A stretch of 8,760 bases of DNA from Dehalococcoidia bacterium (GTDB taxonomy: Bacteria; Chloroflexota; Dehalococcoidia; GIF9; UBA5629), in contig JACNFS010000181.1 in the NCBI GenBank assembly GCA_014384515.1, positions 1-8,760 on the forward strand, in the 5' to 3' direction. The notes under the pieces are model-generated. The model made no database searches and had not been told where the DNA came from. It was given only the letters and a program-made list of their open reading frames with translations. Below are positions 1-6,424 of the stretch, piece by piece. The first letter of the stretch is position 1; each line of letters opens with the position of its first letter. Made by a program: the position numbers and the translations under genes.

Positions 1-53
1 GCTCCAGTCCATCCGATGTTCCCTCGTAGATTAGTTAGTTTGAAGTTACCACG

Positions 54-1211
54 TTAGGCTTCAGTTCGCAATCTTTTTTCTGAGACCACCACAGCCCCTA
101 GCCCAAAGAGTGCTGTAGCCAGCCCAACCCAAAATCCGAGGAAGGGGATCAGCCTCAGGATAACAAGAATGACAAGACCCAAAGCTAGGGCTCCCACCAG
201 CAGGCCTTTAGATTCCACTTCGGTGAGTCTTCTGAGAATCAACCGCCCGATAAGCAAGGCAACCGGGATCTGACTGAGATAAATGCCTATTCCGTACAGA
301 GCCAAGGCGATCAAGCCCACAGGTATCCCGATGACCGTGAAACACACGATTATGGCAGCGATAGGGGTGGCGAATAAAACAACAGCCCCCCAGCCCAGGC
401 TTGGCCACGGCTTAGTTCGGACTGAGTCGGCCACGGACGCCATCCTTCGCGGGGCGATAAGTATGATGATAATCCCTACGACCAGTATCATCAGGAAAGC
501 AATCACCTTACCCATTACTGCACTCGCTATTCCAGCGGCGAGGGCAGCTCCGGCTGGCTCTTCTACTTCTGGCACGTTGTGGGTAGTTGTGCCTCCCACC
601 GAAGCTCCTGATTGGATATTGGCTTCGTTTTCGCTGGTATAAATCACGTCGCCTTCAATGTTGGCTGTAGATGCTATAGTCAGGTCGTCCACTTCAAGTT
701 CGACATCCCCGTGCACTTCACCAGCAATGGTAACTTCGCCGGCACCCCCCTTGACGTCACCTCCGATGAGTCCATCAATGCGCACGTTTCCAGCACCGAC
801 GAGGAGGTCACCGCCGATTTCGGCCGTGCTGGCGATATTTGCAGCGTTGCAAAAAGCGATCAAGTCACCGCCAACGTCACCCTTGATGTTGAGCGTTTCT
901 CCCGCCAGCCGGGCAGCATGGGCAACATCACCATTCACGTTGATAGTCTCGGCAACGGCGACAATGCTACCATTAATTGCACCATTAACCGTGACTATTC
1001 TACCAACAGCCCAGAGGTCACCATTAATCGTGCCATCAATGACGATGCTCTCACCGGCTATGTAGAGGTCGTCATCGACTACTTCCCCGCTAGCGACGGT
1101 GATGGTGTCTCCACTGCGAAGGTCGGCAGCCAAAACAGGCGCCGATGTCAAAAAGGTCACCGATATGGCAGCCAGAAGGGCAACCACCCCCATGAAAATG
1201 CGTTTTGACAT
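54..1211 (-). CDS. Signal-peptide, bactofilin-like repeat and multi-pass membrane protein
   Basis: The 385-residue product starts with a basic, hydrophobic signal peptide (residues 1-28, probable cleavage after Val-Leu-Ala). Residues about 40-208 are a periodic beta-strand region with recurring Gly-Asp turns (INGDL, VNGDV, IKGDVGGDL, IGGDV, VHGDV, IEGDV). This periodicity is typical of the polymer-forming (bactofilin/DUF583-like) right-handed beta-helix. A short acidic, proline-containing linker (about 213-220) leads to hydrophobic segments at about 234-254, 272-298, 300-326, 337-355 and 357-376. The topology implied is an exported beta-helix anchored by a C-terminal membrane domain. True bactofilins are cytoplasmic, so this is a related exported architecture and not a cytoskeletal bactofilin. 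Precise function is unknown; a role in the envelope is inferred. The ATG at 1211 is kept because it gives a complete signal peptide, although the upstream ribosome site (GAGA) is weak. The hotdog gene upstream ends 48 bases away, so co-transcription is possible. Confidence 0.8.
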   Translation of the reverse strand: MSKRIFMGVVALLAAISVTFLTSAPVLAADLRSGDTITVASGEVVDDDLYIAGESIVIDGTINGDLWAVGRIVTVNGAINGSIVAVAETINVNGDVAHAARLAGETLNIKGDVGGDLIAFCNAANIASTAEIGGDLLVGAGNVRIDGLIGGDVKGGAGEVTIAGEVHGDVELEVDDLTIASTANIEGDVIYTSENEANIQSGASVGGTTTHNVPEVEEPAGAALAAGIASAVMGKVIAFLMILVVGIIIILIAPRRMASVADSVRTKPWPSLGWGAVVLFATPIAAIIVCFTVIGIPVGLIALALYGIGIYLSQIPVALLIGRLILRRLTEVESKGLLVGALALGLVILVILRLIPFLGFWVGLATALFGLGAVVVSEKRLRTEA

Positions 1212-1259
1212 AATTCACGTCTCACAAAGAACTTGTTTGGAAAAAACAAAACAGTCCAG

Positions 1260-1697
1260 TTAAGGCAGGGTAACCTGTGCCGTACCCACGGCTACGTTTT
1301 CTCCGTCCTGATTCATCGCCCACAGGTCAAGAGCCACGAAGTCCTGTCCTTTACCGATAGGATGTTTCTCGGTCACTGTAGCACCATAGGTACAAGTAGA
1401 ACCTTCAGGCACCGGCTTGATAAGCTTAACCTCAATTTTCTTCAACCTGCCACCGACGGGAAATGCCCAACTAGTAATGACTGTGGCCATAAGGGACATG
1501 GTCTGATTACCATGCATCACCGTAACGGGCAAGCCAAACACCTGGGCTGTCTTACACCACTCAGGGCTTGTGTGAACGGGATTATAATCGAGCGAAGTCA
1601 CGGCATGTCTCCACATATCCTCTTGAGTTATGTGTTGCTTAACCTCAGGCAGCATATCACCGCAGTTTACCGACTCAAATGTTAGCTTGTTTGCCAT
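1260..1697 (-). CDS. MaoC-type (R)-specific acyl-thioester hydratase, catalytic hotdog subunit
   Basis: This 145-residue single-hotdog protein carries the hydratase-2/MaoC active-site signature at residues 33-44 (Asp37-x-Asn39-Pro-x-His42). Asp37 and His42 are the expected catalytic pair. The supporting segment with Met-His-Gly at about 61-63 lies in the usual place after the hotdog helix. The family adds water to a trans-2-enoyl thioester (CoA or ACP) or removes it from an (R)-3-hydroxyacyl thioester. Length and catalytic positions resemble the HadB/ChsH1-type catalytic subunits of actinobacterial heteromeric dehydratases. A companion hotdog gene lies 49 bases upstream on the same strand. 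A good Shine-Dalgarno (AGGAGG, 8 bases before the ATG at 1697) fixes the start. The substrate cannot be read from sequence. It could act as a homodimer, but the partner gene argues for a heteromer. Confidence 0.85.
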   Translation of the reverse strand: MANKLTFESVNCGDMLPEVKQHITQEDMWRHAVTSLDYNPVHTSPEWCKTAQVFGLPVTVMHGNQTMSLMATVITSWAFPVGGRLKKIEVKLIKPVPEGSTCTYGATVTEKHPIGKGQDFVALDLWAMNQDGENVAVGTAQVTLP

Positions 1698-1746
1698 CCT
1701 CGTTACCTCCTGCTAGTAATTGTCCTGCAAAGCTCCTGGGCAAGGC

Positions 1747-2325
1747 TTAGGCTTCCAGAGCGTGTTCCCCTTTCACGAATCTTAGTACGTCAGCTCTGGA
1801 CTTGGGCAAAATCAGGGTGATGAAGCCTCTCATCTTCAGCTTGCCGTCTTGGTCGTAGAGCTCCGATTGATACCTCATGTAGTATTTCCCTCTTTTGACC
1901 CACTTGTCGTAGCCCTTCGTCTTAAGAGTAAGGACATCACCCACGCGGATTGGGTCATGCCACTCAATTATCTGGCCTGGATTTCTGGACCCTGGAGTTC
2001 TAATCCAGCTGCCATGCCCTTTGCTCAAAAGGAAAAAAAGGACCTGCGTAGTGAACATAGGGTGAGCAACTATCCCGTCATAGCCGCATTTCTTGGCATA
2101 TTCCTCGTCATAGAACAGAGGATTGGCATCAGGAACTCCCTCTGCGTAGGCTTTCATATCCTCGGCCTTTACCTCAAACTTGATTGGCACTGCCGATTCT
2201 TTGCCGATTTCTATTTCATCCCAGAACTCATAGTCGTCTATCTGCTGCCGCTCAAGGAAATCGGCTGAGAAGATTTCTTGTTTCTCCGTTTTCTGATATT
2301 TTGCCATTTCTTCTAGATAGCCCAT
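1747..2325 (-). CDS. MaoC N-type / FAS1-dehydratase-like hotdog subunit, probably non-catalytic
   Basis: The product has 192 residues from the ATG at 2325. An in-frame GTG two codons upstream (2331) sits against an AGGAGG Shine-Dalgarno, so the ATG with about 5 bases of spacing is the better start. The fold signature of the MaoC_dehydrat_N group is clear: Asp66-x-Asn68-Pro-Leu-Phe71, followed by a Tyr-Asp-Glu-Glu-Tyr-Ala stretch and Gly-Ile-Val-Ala-His-Pro at about 84-89. Catalytic MaoC proteins have His where this one has Phe71, so it probably cannot act alone. The family includes the structural subunits of two-gene hydratases (HadA, the N-domain of ChsH2). Its immediate downstream neighbour keeps the full Asp/His pair. 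The inferred role is the partner that forms the acyl-binding tunnel in a heteromeric enoyl-thioester hydratase. The extra N-terminal ~30 residues and charged C-terminus are not explained by the core fold. Confidence 0.82.
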   Translation of the reverse strand: MGYLEEMAKYQKTEKQEIFSADFLERQQIDDYEFWDEIEIGKESAVPIKFEVKAEDMKAYAEGVPDANPLFYDEEYAKKCGYDGIVAHPMFTTQVLFFLLSKGHGSWIRTPGSRNPGQIIEWHDPIRVGDVLTLKTKGYDKWVKRGKYYMRYQSELYDQDGKLKMRGFITLILPKSRADVLRFVKGEHALEA

Positions 2326-2367
2326 TTCCACCTCCTTGTTTAGTGTTGTCTAGCAGATTTGGCCCCA

Positions 2368-2384
2368 AACTTCTGACTGAAGTT
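2368..2384. promoter_or_regulatory. Short inverted repeat, possible operator
   Basis: AACTTC and GAAGTT are perfect 6-base complements separated by TGACT. The dyad sits about 43 bases upstream of the hotdog gene start, where a repressor or activator could bind. Its small size means chance is a real alternative. Confidence 0.25.
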
Positions 2385-2394
2385 CATTGGCTTC

Positions 2395-2417
2395 GGACAG
2401 GCCTGAAGAGCCTGTCC
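2395..2417. repeat. Palindrome, 8-base stem with 7-base loop
   Basis: GGACAGGC pairs perfectly with GCCTGTCC around a 7-base loop. Read on the minus strand it is preceded by TGTAG and resembles widespread short palindromic intergenic repeats that begin GTAGGG. No T-run follows on either strand, so a classical terminator is unlikely. Confidence 0.5.
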
Positions 2418-2428
2418 CTACATTTGTG

Positions 2429-2458
2429 TTCTTCACCACCTTGCCTGCAGGTGAAGAA
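2429..2458. repeat. Palindrome, 9-base stem with 12-base loop
   Basis: TTCTTCACC pairs perfectly with GGTGAAGAA. The loop contains half of a CCTGCAGG self-complementary octamer, which allows an alternative fold. It lies between two other palindromes and may be part of the same repeat element. Confidence 0.5.
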
Positions 2459-2463
2459 GGGCG

Positions 2464-2483
2464 GTCACCCGTGGGCGGGTGAC
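2464..2483. repeat. GC-rich palindrome, 8-base stem with 4-base loop
   Basis: GTCACCCG pairs perfectly with CGGGTGAC around TGGG. It starts 49 bases beyond the rhomboid stop codon on the minus strand. It could stabilise the 3' end of the rhomboid transcript or act as a weak terminator, but no U-tract follows. A REP-like intergenic repeat is the other reading. Confidence 0.5.
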
Positions 2484-2531
2484 TCGCACGGACACTTGTC
2501 AACAGTGTAAACCTATATGCGTAACGCTACA

Positions 2532-3122
2532 CTAGCGAAAGAAGACACGCACTCTTCTACGTAAGACAAAGCCGGCTATGAGGCCAAAAATCAGACCACC
2601 AAGGTGACCTTGCCAGGCTACATTGGGGAAGAAGGACATGATGATGAAACCTCCAATGACTGCCACCCAGAGAGGCAGGGGGACAGGTATCGGTATTATG
2701 AAAACTCGCAATCTGGGCGTTAACACAGCAAGCGTCCCTCCCAGGGCGAAAATGGCGCCTGAAGCACCAACAACTATGGCGAAGGGTGACCCTAGAAGCA
2801 TAAAAAAGATATTGCCCAGTATCCCTCCGAAGAAGTATATGACCAGGAAGCTTCTAGTGCCGATCAGCCCGCTCAAAAACCTGCCGAAAAAGAAGAGAGT
2901 CAACATATTGGCCGCCAGGTGCCATATGCCACCGTGGACGAAAAGGTTGGTCACGATTGTCCAGGGCATCGCCAAGAAACTCGCTGGCTGGAATCCGAGG
3001 AGAAGTATGAGCTCATAATCTACAAGACGTGCCACAATGGTGGCTATATATACCAAGAGGCATACAATTATTATGGCCAACACAGGACTCAGGCCAAAAC
3101 CTCGATAGCTACTGTATCTCAT
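2532..3122 (-). CDS. Rhomboid-family intramembrane serine protease
   Basis: This 196-residue integral membrane protein has about six hydrophobic segments and the diagnostic rhomboid residues. These are His-Gly-Gly-x-x-His68-x-x-x-Asn72 in the second helix (oxyanion-hole side), the Gly-Ala-Ser121-Gly catalytic serine motif, and Gly-His173-Leu-Gly-Gly in the last core helix as the catalytic base. Rhomboids cleave transmembrane segments of membrane proteins within the bilayer; the substrate here is unknown. The length is that of a minimal six-helix bacterial rhomboid without extra cytosolic domains, and both catalytic residues are present, so activity is likely. The ATG at 3122 overlaps the stop codon of the upstream nitroreductase remnant (ATGA). 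An AAGAGGT lies about 11 bases upstream. Translation is probably coupled to the middle operon. Confidence 0.93.
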   Translation of the reverse strand: MRYSSYRGFGLSPVLAIIIVCLLVYIATIVARLVDYELILLLGFQPASFLAMPWTIVTNLFVHGGIWHLAANMLTLFFFGRFLSGLIGTRSFLVIYFFGGILGNIFFMLLGSPFAIVVGASGAIFALGGTLAVLTPRLRVFIIPIPVPLPLWVAVIGGFIIMSFFPNVAWQGHLGGLIFGLIAGFVLRRRVRVFFR

Positions 3123-3328
3123 TGTTCTGCATACCTCTTGGCAGAATCTCCAATAGCCTTGCTTTCATATGCCAGGCCTGTGGCTGCCCGGGACTGAGCC
3201 CGCTGTGCTGTCTCAAGAGCAGTCTGAAGAGCTTTCTCGGTGACAGGCTCAATACGATATTTCCTGATACTTCGTCGCTCTATTATCGCTTGCATAACGT
3301 CCGTATCAGTCACCCCCTTAATGCTCAC
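3119..3328 (-). pseudogene. Nitroreductase-family N-terminal remnant, frameshifted
   Basis: The reading frame encodes 69 residues if begun at the GTG at 3328, which overlaps the hydrolase stop as GTGA. An ATG at 3295 is an alternative start. It shows a classic nitroreductase N-terminus: Asp-Val-Met-Gln-Ala-Ile-Ile-Glu-Arg-Arg-Ser-Ile-Arg-Lys-Tyr, the Arg-Arg-Ser that binds the FMN phosphate, then Pro-Val-Thr and a helix ending in Ala-Gln-Ser. Family members continue with a short motif such as Asn-x-Gln-Pro-Trp. Here that similarity jumps to another frame: Gln-Ala-Trp-His is readable just downstream (about 3167-3178), consistent with a 2-base loss near 3179-3182. Active nitroreductases are usually about 160-230 residues, so most of the protein is missing. 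It is probably a non-functional relic kept between two coupled genes. A short functional peptide cannot be excluded. Confidence 0.7.
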
Positions 3329-4308
3329 TCCAACGAGTACAATATATTGTGGTCCTTCGTCTTTTTCCGTATCTTCCCGACTGCTTCCAGATAGTCCAGA
3401 TGAGCGATGGTTTCTCCAACAGCAAACCATTTCTGCACCGGAGGGAACTCTTCCCACGAGCTACAGTCTATGTCCCAGGCTATGTAGGGCGCTACCTCCC
3501 ATGCGCTCTTATCCCCGTCTTCAAGAGCAGACAGAGCCTCGCTCAGTCTGTTTTGATGATGCTCCTGCAATTCCCTGATTCTTCTTTTGTGGTCGTTCCA
3601 AATGTTCCGATGGCCTGGCAAGACAAGATTCACATCAAGGGGGTACACCTTTTCCAGGCTCGCCAGGTACGCTCCGAGCGCGTTTTTCAGTTCCGGCCAG
3701 CAGGTGATATTGGGAGTGATGTCAAAAAGGATGTGGTCACCAGCCACCAGGATTTTCTTGTTAGCCTCGTAGAGACACATATGACCCGGCGAGTGTCCCG
3801 GGGTTTCAATGCACCTGAACGAGTAGTCTCCAATCTCTACTGCATCACCTTCTTTCAATACACAAAAATCCAGCCGACGTTTTGGGCTGTATCGAAAGCC
3901 CGGATGGCCTTCCAGCGCTTTCTTCATCTCATCCTCAGGAAAGCCGTTCGAACACAAAAACACAAAGGATTCTTGCCAGCGCTCTTTGGCCTTTTCGATC
4001 TCCGCACCAATAATAGTGGCCTCCAGTTCGCTGAAGTAGACCTTCGACGTATCTGTGGCCAGGGTTCCCACGAGACCCGAGTGGTCCGCGTGCAAGTGAG
4101 TGATGAAAAAGTCTGTCTTGCTTAAGTCTACGTTCAGTTTTTCTAAACTCGCCCGCATCGGGCGCAAACACTCCTCGCGGTTCATTCCTGTATCAATAAT
4201 CAAAGACCGCCCCCCATCCTTTATCAAGTATGAGTTCAAAGCCTTTAGAGGGCTTTTGGGGAGAGGAATTTCAATCCTGTAAAGGTCAGGCAATATCTCT
4301 TCAAACAC
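3325..4308 (-). CDS. Metallo-beta-lactamase-fold hydrolase
   Basis: The 327-residue product is a complete MBL-fold enzyme. The metal-binding signature His71-x-His73-x-Asp75-His76 is present, followed by His172 in a Thr-Pro-Gly-His-Ser-Pro-Gly-His motif, Asp191 in Gly-Asp-His, and His233 in Pro-Gly-His. Together these complete the binuclear metal site of glyoxalase-II-like hydrolases. The C-terminal ~60 residues form a small helical extension with Glu-Thr-Ile-Ala-His-Leu-Asp-Tyr-Leu, common in this subgroup. The reaction is probably hydrolysis of a thioester, lactone or similar bond, but the substrate is not evident. The start is a GTG at 4308, supported by a strong GGAGG 8 bases upstream. A promoter-like sequence lies further upstream, so this gene probably heads the middle operon. 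Confidence 0.9.
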   Translation of the reverse strand: MFEEILPDLYRIEIPLPKSPLKALNSYLIKDGGRSLIIDTGMNREECLRPMRASLEKLNVDLSKTDFFITHLHADHSGLVGTLATDTSKVYFSELEATIIGAEIEKAKERWQESFVFLCSNGFPEDEMKKALEGHPGFRYSPKRRLDFCVLKEGDAVEIGDYSFRCIETPGHSPGHMCLYEANKKILVAGDHILFDITPNITCWPELKNALGAYLASLEKVYPLDVNLVLPGHRNIWNDHKRRIRELQEHHQNRLSEALSALEDGDKSAWEVAPYIAWDIDCSSWEEFPPVQKWFAVGETIAHLDYLEAVGKIRKKTKDHNILYSLE

Positions 4309-4606
4309 TAGGCTAACCTCCGACTCAAAACGCTTCGGCTATTGTACCACCTTTTTTGGCTTTTGTCCTCGCCCCGATCTAAATCACAAGAAATGCGACC
4401 CAAGACGATCAAGACATGGCCCGGTTATCAATCTCAAGCGAGGTTAGAACGGGGGCATATGAGGCAATGGACATGTATTCAAGGAATGAATGCCCAACGG
4501 CTGTAAGGGACAGGCAGCCTCAGGGCCAACATGATGAGAACAGGCCTGGTAGTGCTCAGATTGGAATAGTTGTAACCATACTGCTTAAGCCATAGGATAT
4601 TGAGGG
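4309..4606. other. Intergenic region between etfA and the hydrolase operon
   Basis: This 298-base stretch contains the Shine-Dalgarno (GGAGG, 4317-4321) and a promoter candidate for the hydrolase gene. The part nearer etfA (about 4400-4606) has no clear terminator hairpin. It contains a GGGACAGGC segment at 4507-4515 that resembles, on the opposite strand, the palindrome at 2395-2417. A 61-codon minus-strand ORF (4479-4664) runs into the etfA end and shows no recognisable protein features. Confidence 0.6.
4341..4369 (-). promoter_or_regulatory. Sigma70-type promoter candidate for the MBL hydrolase operon
   Basis: On the minus strand, AGGACA (4364-4369, four of six matches to TTGACA) and TACAAT (4341-4346, five of six to TATAAT) are separated by exactly 17 bases. 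Transcription would start near 4334, giving a leader of about 26 bases that contains the GGAGG ribosome site. The spacer is A-rich. Prediction is by eye only. Confidence 0.45.
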
Positions 4607-5605
4607 CTAGATACGCAGCCCTGTTTCTTTCAGTTCTGTGACTAAGCAGGGAAGGATATCGCACAGGTCTCCCACCAAGCCTATGTCCGCCACATCAAAG
4701 ATCGGGGCATTGGGGTTCTGATCAATGGCCAAGACAACCTTTGCCTTCAGGAAACCGGCGGTGAACTGAGGAGCACCTGAAGCACCTACACTAATGAACA
4801 GCTTCGGGCTCACTGTTTTACCGCTCTGGCCAACCATTCTGTGCTCAGGAATCCACCCGCTATCTACAGCTGGCCGAGTACCGGCTACTGCCCCGCCTAG
4901 AACCTTTGCCAATTCCTCAACTAGTTCAAACCCTCCGGCGGAAAGCAGACCCCACCCACCAGCCACCACCACCTCAGCCTCCTCCAGGGCTGCTCCAGTG
5001 CGCTCCTCGTGAACCATTTCCAGCGTCTCTACCCTAAGCTCTTGTTGCACATCAACAGCTAGCGTAATAATCTCCCCCTCCCTCTCCTCCCAGTCGCATT
5101 TTGTCATGACCCCGGGACTCACGGTAGCTATCTGAGGTCTTCTCACAGGGCAGGCAATATTTACCATTAGACTCCCTCCCCAGCCCGGCACCACTTGAAC
5201 CAACTGGGGCTTCTCAGTGTCTTCATTGACAATACGTAGCTCCACGCAGTGAGCAGTCAGCCCGGTCTTCAGCTTAGCCGCTATCCTCGGAGCTAAGTCC
5301 CTGCCAATGCTAGTGGCTCCAATCAGTACGATTCCCGGTTTGTGTGTATCGACAAGCTTTGCTACCAAATCAGCATATACTTCGCTCTGGTAAAGTCGAA
5401 GCCTCGGGTCCTCCCCCAGGTAAACCCTGTCCGCACCGTAGCATACCAGTTGGCGACTGAGTGCCCGAACCTTGTCTCCCAACAAGACGGCAGCCAATCC
5501 TACCTTGAGCTGCCGAGCTAATTCCGTCCCCTTGCCCAAAAGCTCTAAGGAGACGCTCATCAGTTTTCCCAGCCTTTGCTCAGCTATGACCCAGACCTCG
5601 TTCAT
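4607..5605 (-). CDS. etfA: Electron transfer flavoprotein, alpha subunit
   Basis: The 332-residue protein has the expected two-domain layout: an N-terminal Rossmann-like ETF domain (about 1-190) and a C-terminal FAD-binding domain (about 205-332). The FAD signature is readable as Gly-Thr-Arg244-Pro-Ala-Val-Asp, Val-Gly-Gln-Ser-Gly-Lys (258-263), Ser-Gly-Ala-Pro-Gln280-Phe281-Thr-Ala-Gly and Ala-Pro-Ile-Phe-x-Val-Ala-Asp. With EtfB it forms a heterodimer that takes electrons from acyl-CoA dehydrogenases and passes them to the quinone pool or another acceptor. The canonical Gln-His pair next to the flavin (His286 in human ETF alpha) reads Gln-Phe here, which may shift the flavin potential. Its ATG overlaps the etfB stop as ATGA, so translation is coupled. 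The adjacent acyl-CoA dehydrogenase is the likely electron donor. Confidence 0.93.
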   Translation of the reverse strand: MNEVWVIAEQRLGKLMSVSLELLGKGTELARQLKVGLAAVLLGDKVRALSRQLVCYGADRVYLGEDPRLRLYQSEVYADLVAKLVDTHKPGIVLIGATSIGRDLAPRIAAKLKTGLTAHCVELRIVNEDTEKPQLVQVVPGWGGSLMVNIACPVRRPQIATVSPGVMTKCDWEEREGEIITLAVDVQQELRVETLEMVHEERTGAALEEAEVVVAGGWGLLSAGGFELVEELAKVLGGAVAGTRPAVDSGWIPEHRMVGQSGKTVSPKLFISVGASGAPQFTAGFLKAKVVLAIDQNPNAPIFDVADIGLVGDLCDILPCLVTELKETGLRI

Positions 5606-6402
5606 GTTGCTATCAACTCGTGAAGCCTATTCACTGCTTTCTTGGCTATCTGTCTAGGTGGCCCCTCGAGGATCTCCCTTCGGCGTGTTGTATCCCGTTC
5701 AAATATCCCAGTGACGTGAGTTGGCGAGCCCTCAAGCCCAATCATGTCCTGAGTGGCTCCAATATCGGAAGCCCCCCAGATTTGCATCTCCTTACTCCCT
5801 GCTTCCATTATCGCCCATACTGTGGGCAACCTAGGTTGGTTGATCCCCTTGGCCACTGCGAGCATAGCTGGCAATTTCACCCTAACCTTCATATAGCCCT
5901 CCTCCAAGGCTTGCCTAACTATCAAGCTACTTCCTTGCTCAAAGGCAATCTGAATAACAGAGGTTACATGGGGAATACCGAGGAACTCGGCAAGTTGTGG
6001 CCCTACTTGGCCGGTGGCACTATCTATCGTCTCGTTGCCACAAAGGATGAGAGCAAAACGCCCCAGCTTCTTGATACCGCAAGCCAGGGAATAAGCAGTG
6101 GCCAGAGTGTCCGCCCCAGCGAAGGACTTGTCACAGAGCAGAACGGCGTCGTCAGCTCCGATTGCCAGTGCCTCCTCGAGCGCGCATCTTGCTTGCGGGG
6201 GGCCCATGCTTATCGCCGTTACCTTGCCCGAAAGCTCCTCTCGAATCCTTAACGCCTCCTCCAGGGCATGAAGGTCCAGCGGATTGATTACCGCAGGGAT
6301 GCCTTCTCTGCTTATCGTCTGCCGGATAGGGTCAAGAGTAATCCGGGAGAAATGCTCAGGATGTGGAACCTGCTTGACGCAAACTATGATATTGAGAGAC
6401 AT
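5602..6402 (-). CDS. etfB: Electron transfer flavoprotein, beta subunit
   Basis: The 266-residue product begins with the typical Ile-Ile-Val-Cys-Val-Lys-Gln-Val-Pro strand of EtfB. It carries Asn-Pro-Leu-Asp at 40-43, the nucleotide-binding segment Gly-Asn-Glu-Thr-Ile-Asp followed by Thr-Gly-Gln-Val-Gly-Pro (122-135), and the late Leu-Pro-Ala-Met-Leu plus Lys-Gly-Ile-Asn-x-Pro-Arg-Leu-Pro region (177-193). EtfB supplies the AMP site, or a second flavin in bifurcating forms, and the contact surface for the dehydrogenase. I could not decide from the sequence alone whether this is a bifurcating ETF. The gene starts 22 bases after the dehydrogenase stop with no visible Shine-Dalgarno, suggesting translation by coupling. 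The start is set by homology to the family N-terminus. Confidence 0.94.
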   Translation of the reverse strand: MSLNIIVCVKQVPHPEHFSRITLDPIRQTISREGIPAVINPLDLHALEEALRIREELSGKVTAISMGPPQARCALEEALAIGADDAVLLCDKSFAGADTLATAYSLACGIKKLGRFALILCGNETIDSATGQVGPQLAEFLGIPHVTSVIQIAFEQGSSLIVRQALEEGYMKVRVKLPAMLAVAKGINQPRLPTVWAIMEAGSKEMQIWGASDIGATQDMIGLEGSPTHVTGIFERDTTRRREILEGPPRQIAKKAVNRLHELIAT

Positions 6403-6424
6403 GGACGTGGTCTAAACCAGTCTG

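Larger units (their letters stand above)
2332..2531. other. Intergenic region rich in inverted repeats
   Basis: This 200-base gap between the rhomboid stop and the hotdog operon contains no credible ORF. It holds four inverted repeats within about 120 bases (2368-2384, 2395-2417, 2429-2458, 2464-2483), listed separately. A looser 6-base pair (AGTGTA at 2504-2509, TACACT at 2528-2533) overlaps the rhomboid stop. The Shine-Dalgarno of the 192-residue hotdog gene lies at its left edge. I could not identify a convincing -35/-10 pair for that gene. Confidence 0.7.

Noticed and set aside
612..1208. 198-codon plus-strand ORF opposite the bactofilin-like gene
   Set aside because: It is antisense to a gene with a clear signal peptide and repeat architecture. 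Its length reflects the repetitive, low-stop composition of the complementary strand, and the translation has no recognisable domain.
2326..2331. GTG at 2331 as the start of the N-type hotdog gene
   Set aside because: It directly abuts the AGGAGG ribosome site, leaving no spacer. The ATG two codons later has normal spacing.
2464..2483. Rho-independent terminator for the rhomboid transcript
   Set aside because: The stem is perfect but no T-run follows on the minus strand, so it is listed as a repeat and not as a terminator.
3329..3457. Upstream extension of the nitroreductase reading frame to an ATG at 3457
   Set aside because: These 43 codons lie inside the well-supported 3' end of the hydrolase gene and do not resemble a nitroreductase. 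The GTG at 3328 or ATG at 3295 fits the family N-terminus.
3349..4125. 258-codon plus-strand ORF opposite the MBL hydrolase
   Set aside because: The minus strand encodes all metal-binding motifs of the MBL fold here. The plus-strand translation shows no motif or credible start context.
4479..4664. 61-codon minus-strand ORF overlapping the etfA 3' end
   Set aside because: It has no Shine-Dalgarno, no recognisable domain and begins inside etfA. It was considered as a small gene in the 298-base gap but there is no positive support.
5620..6252. 210-codon plus-strand ORF opposite etfB
   Set aside because: It is fully contained in antisense to a canonical EtfB and has no family features, so it is a shadow frame.
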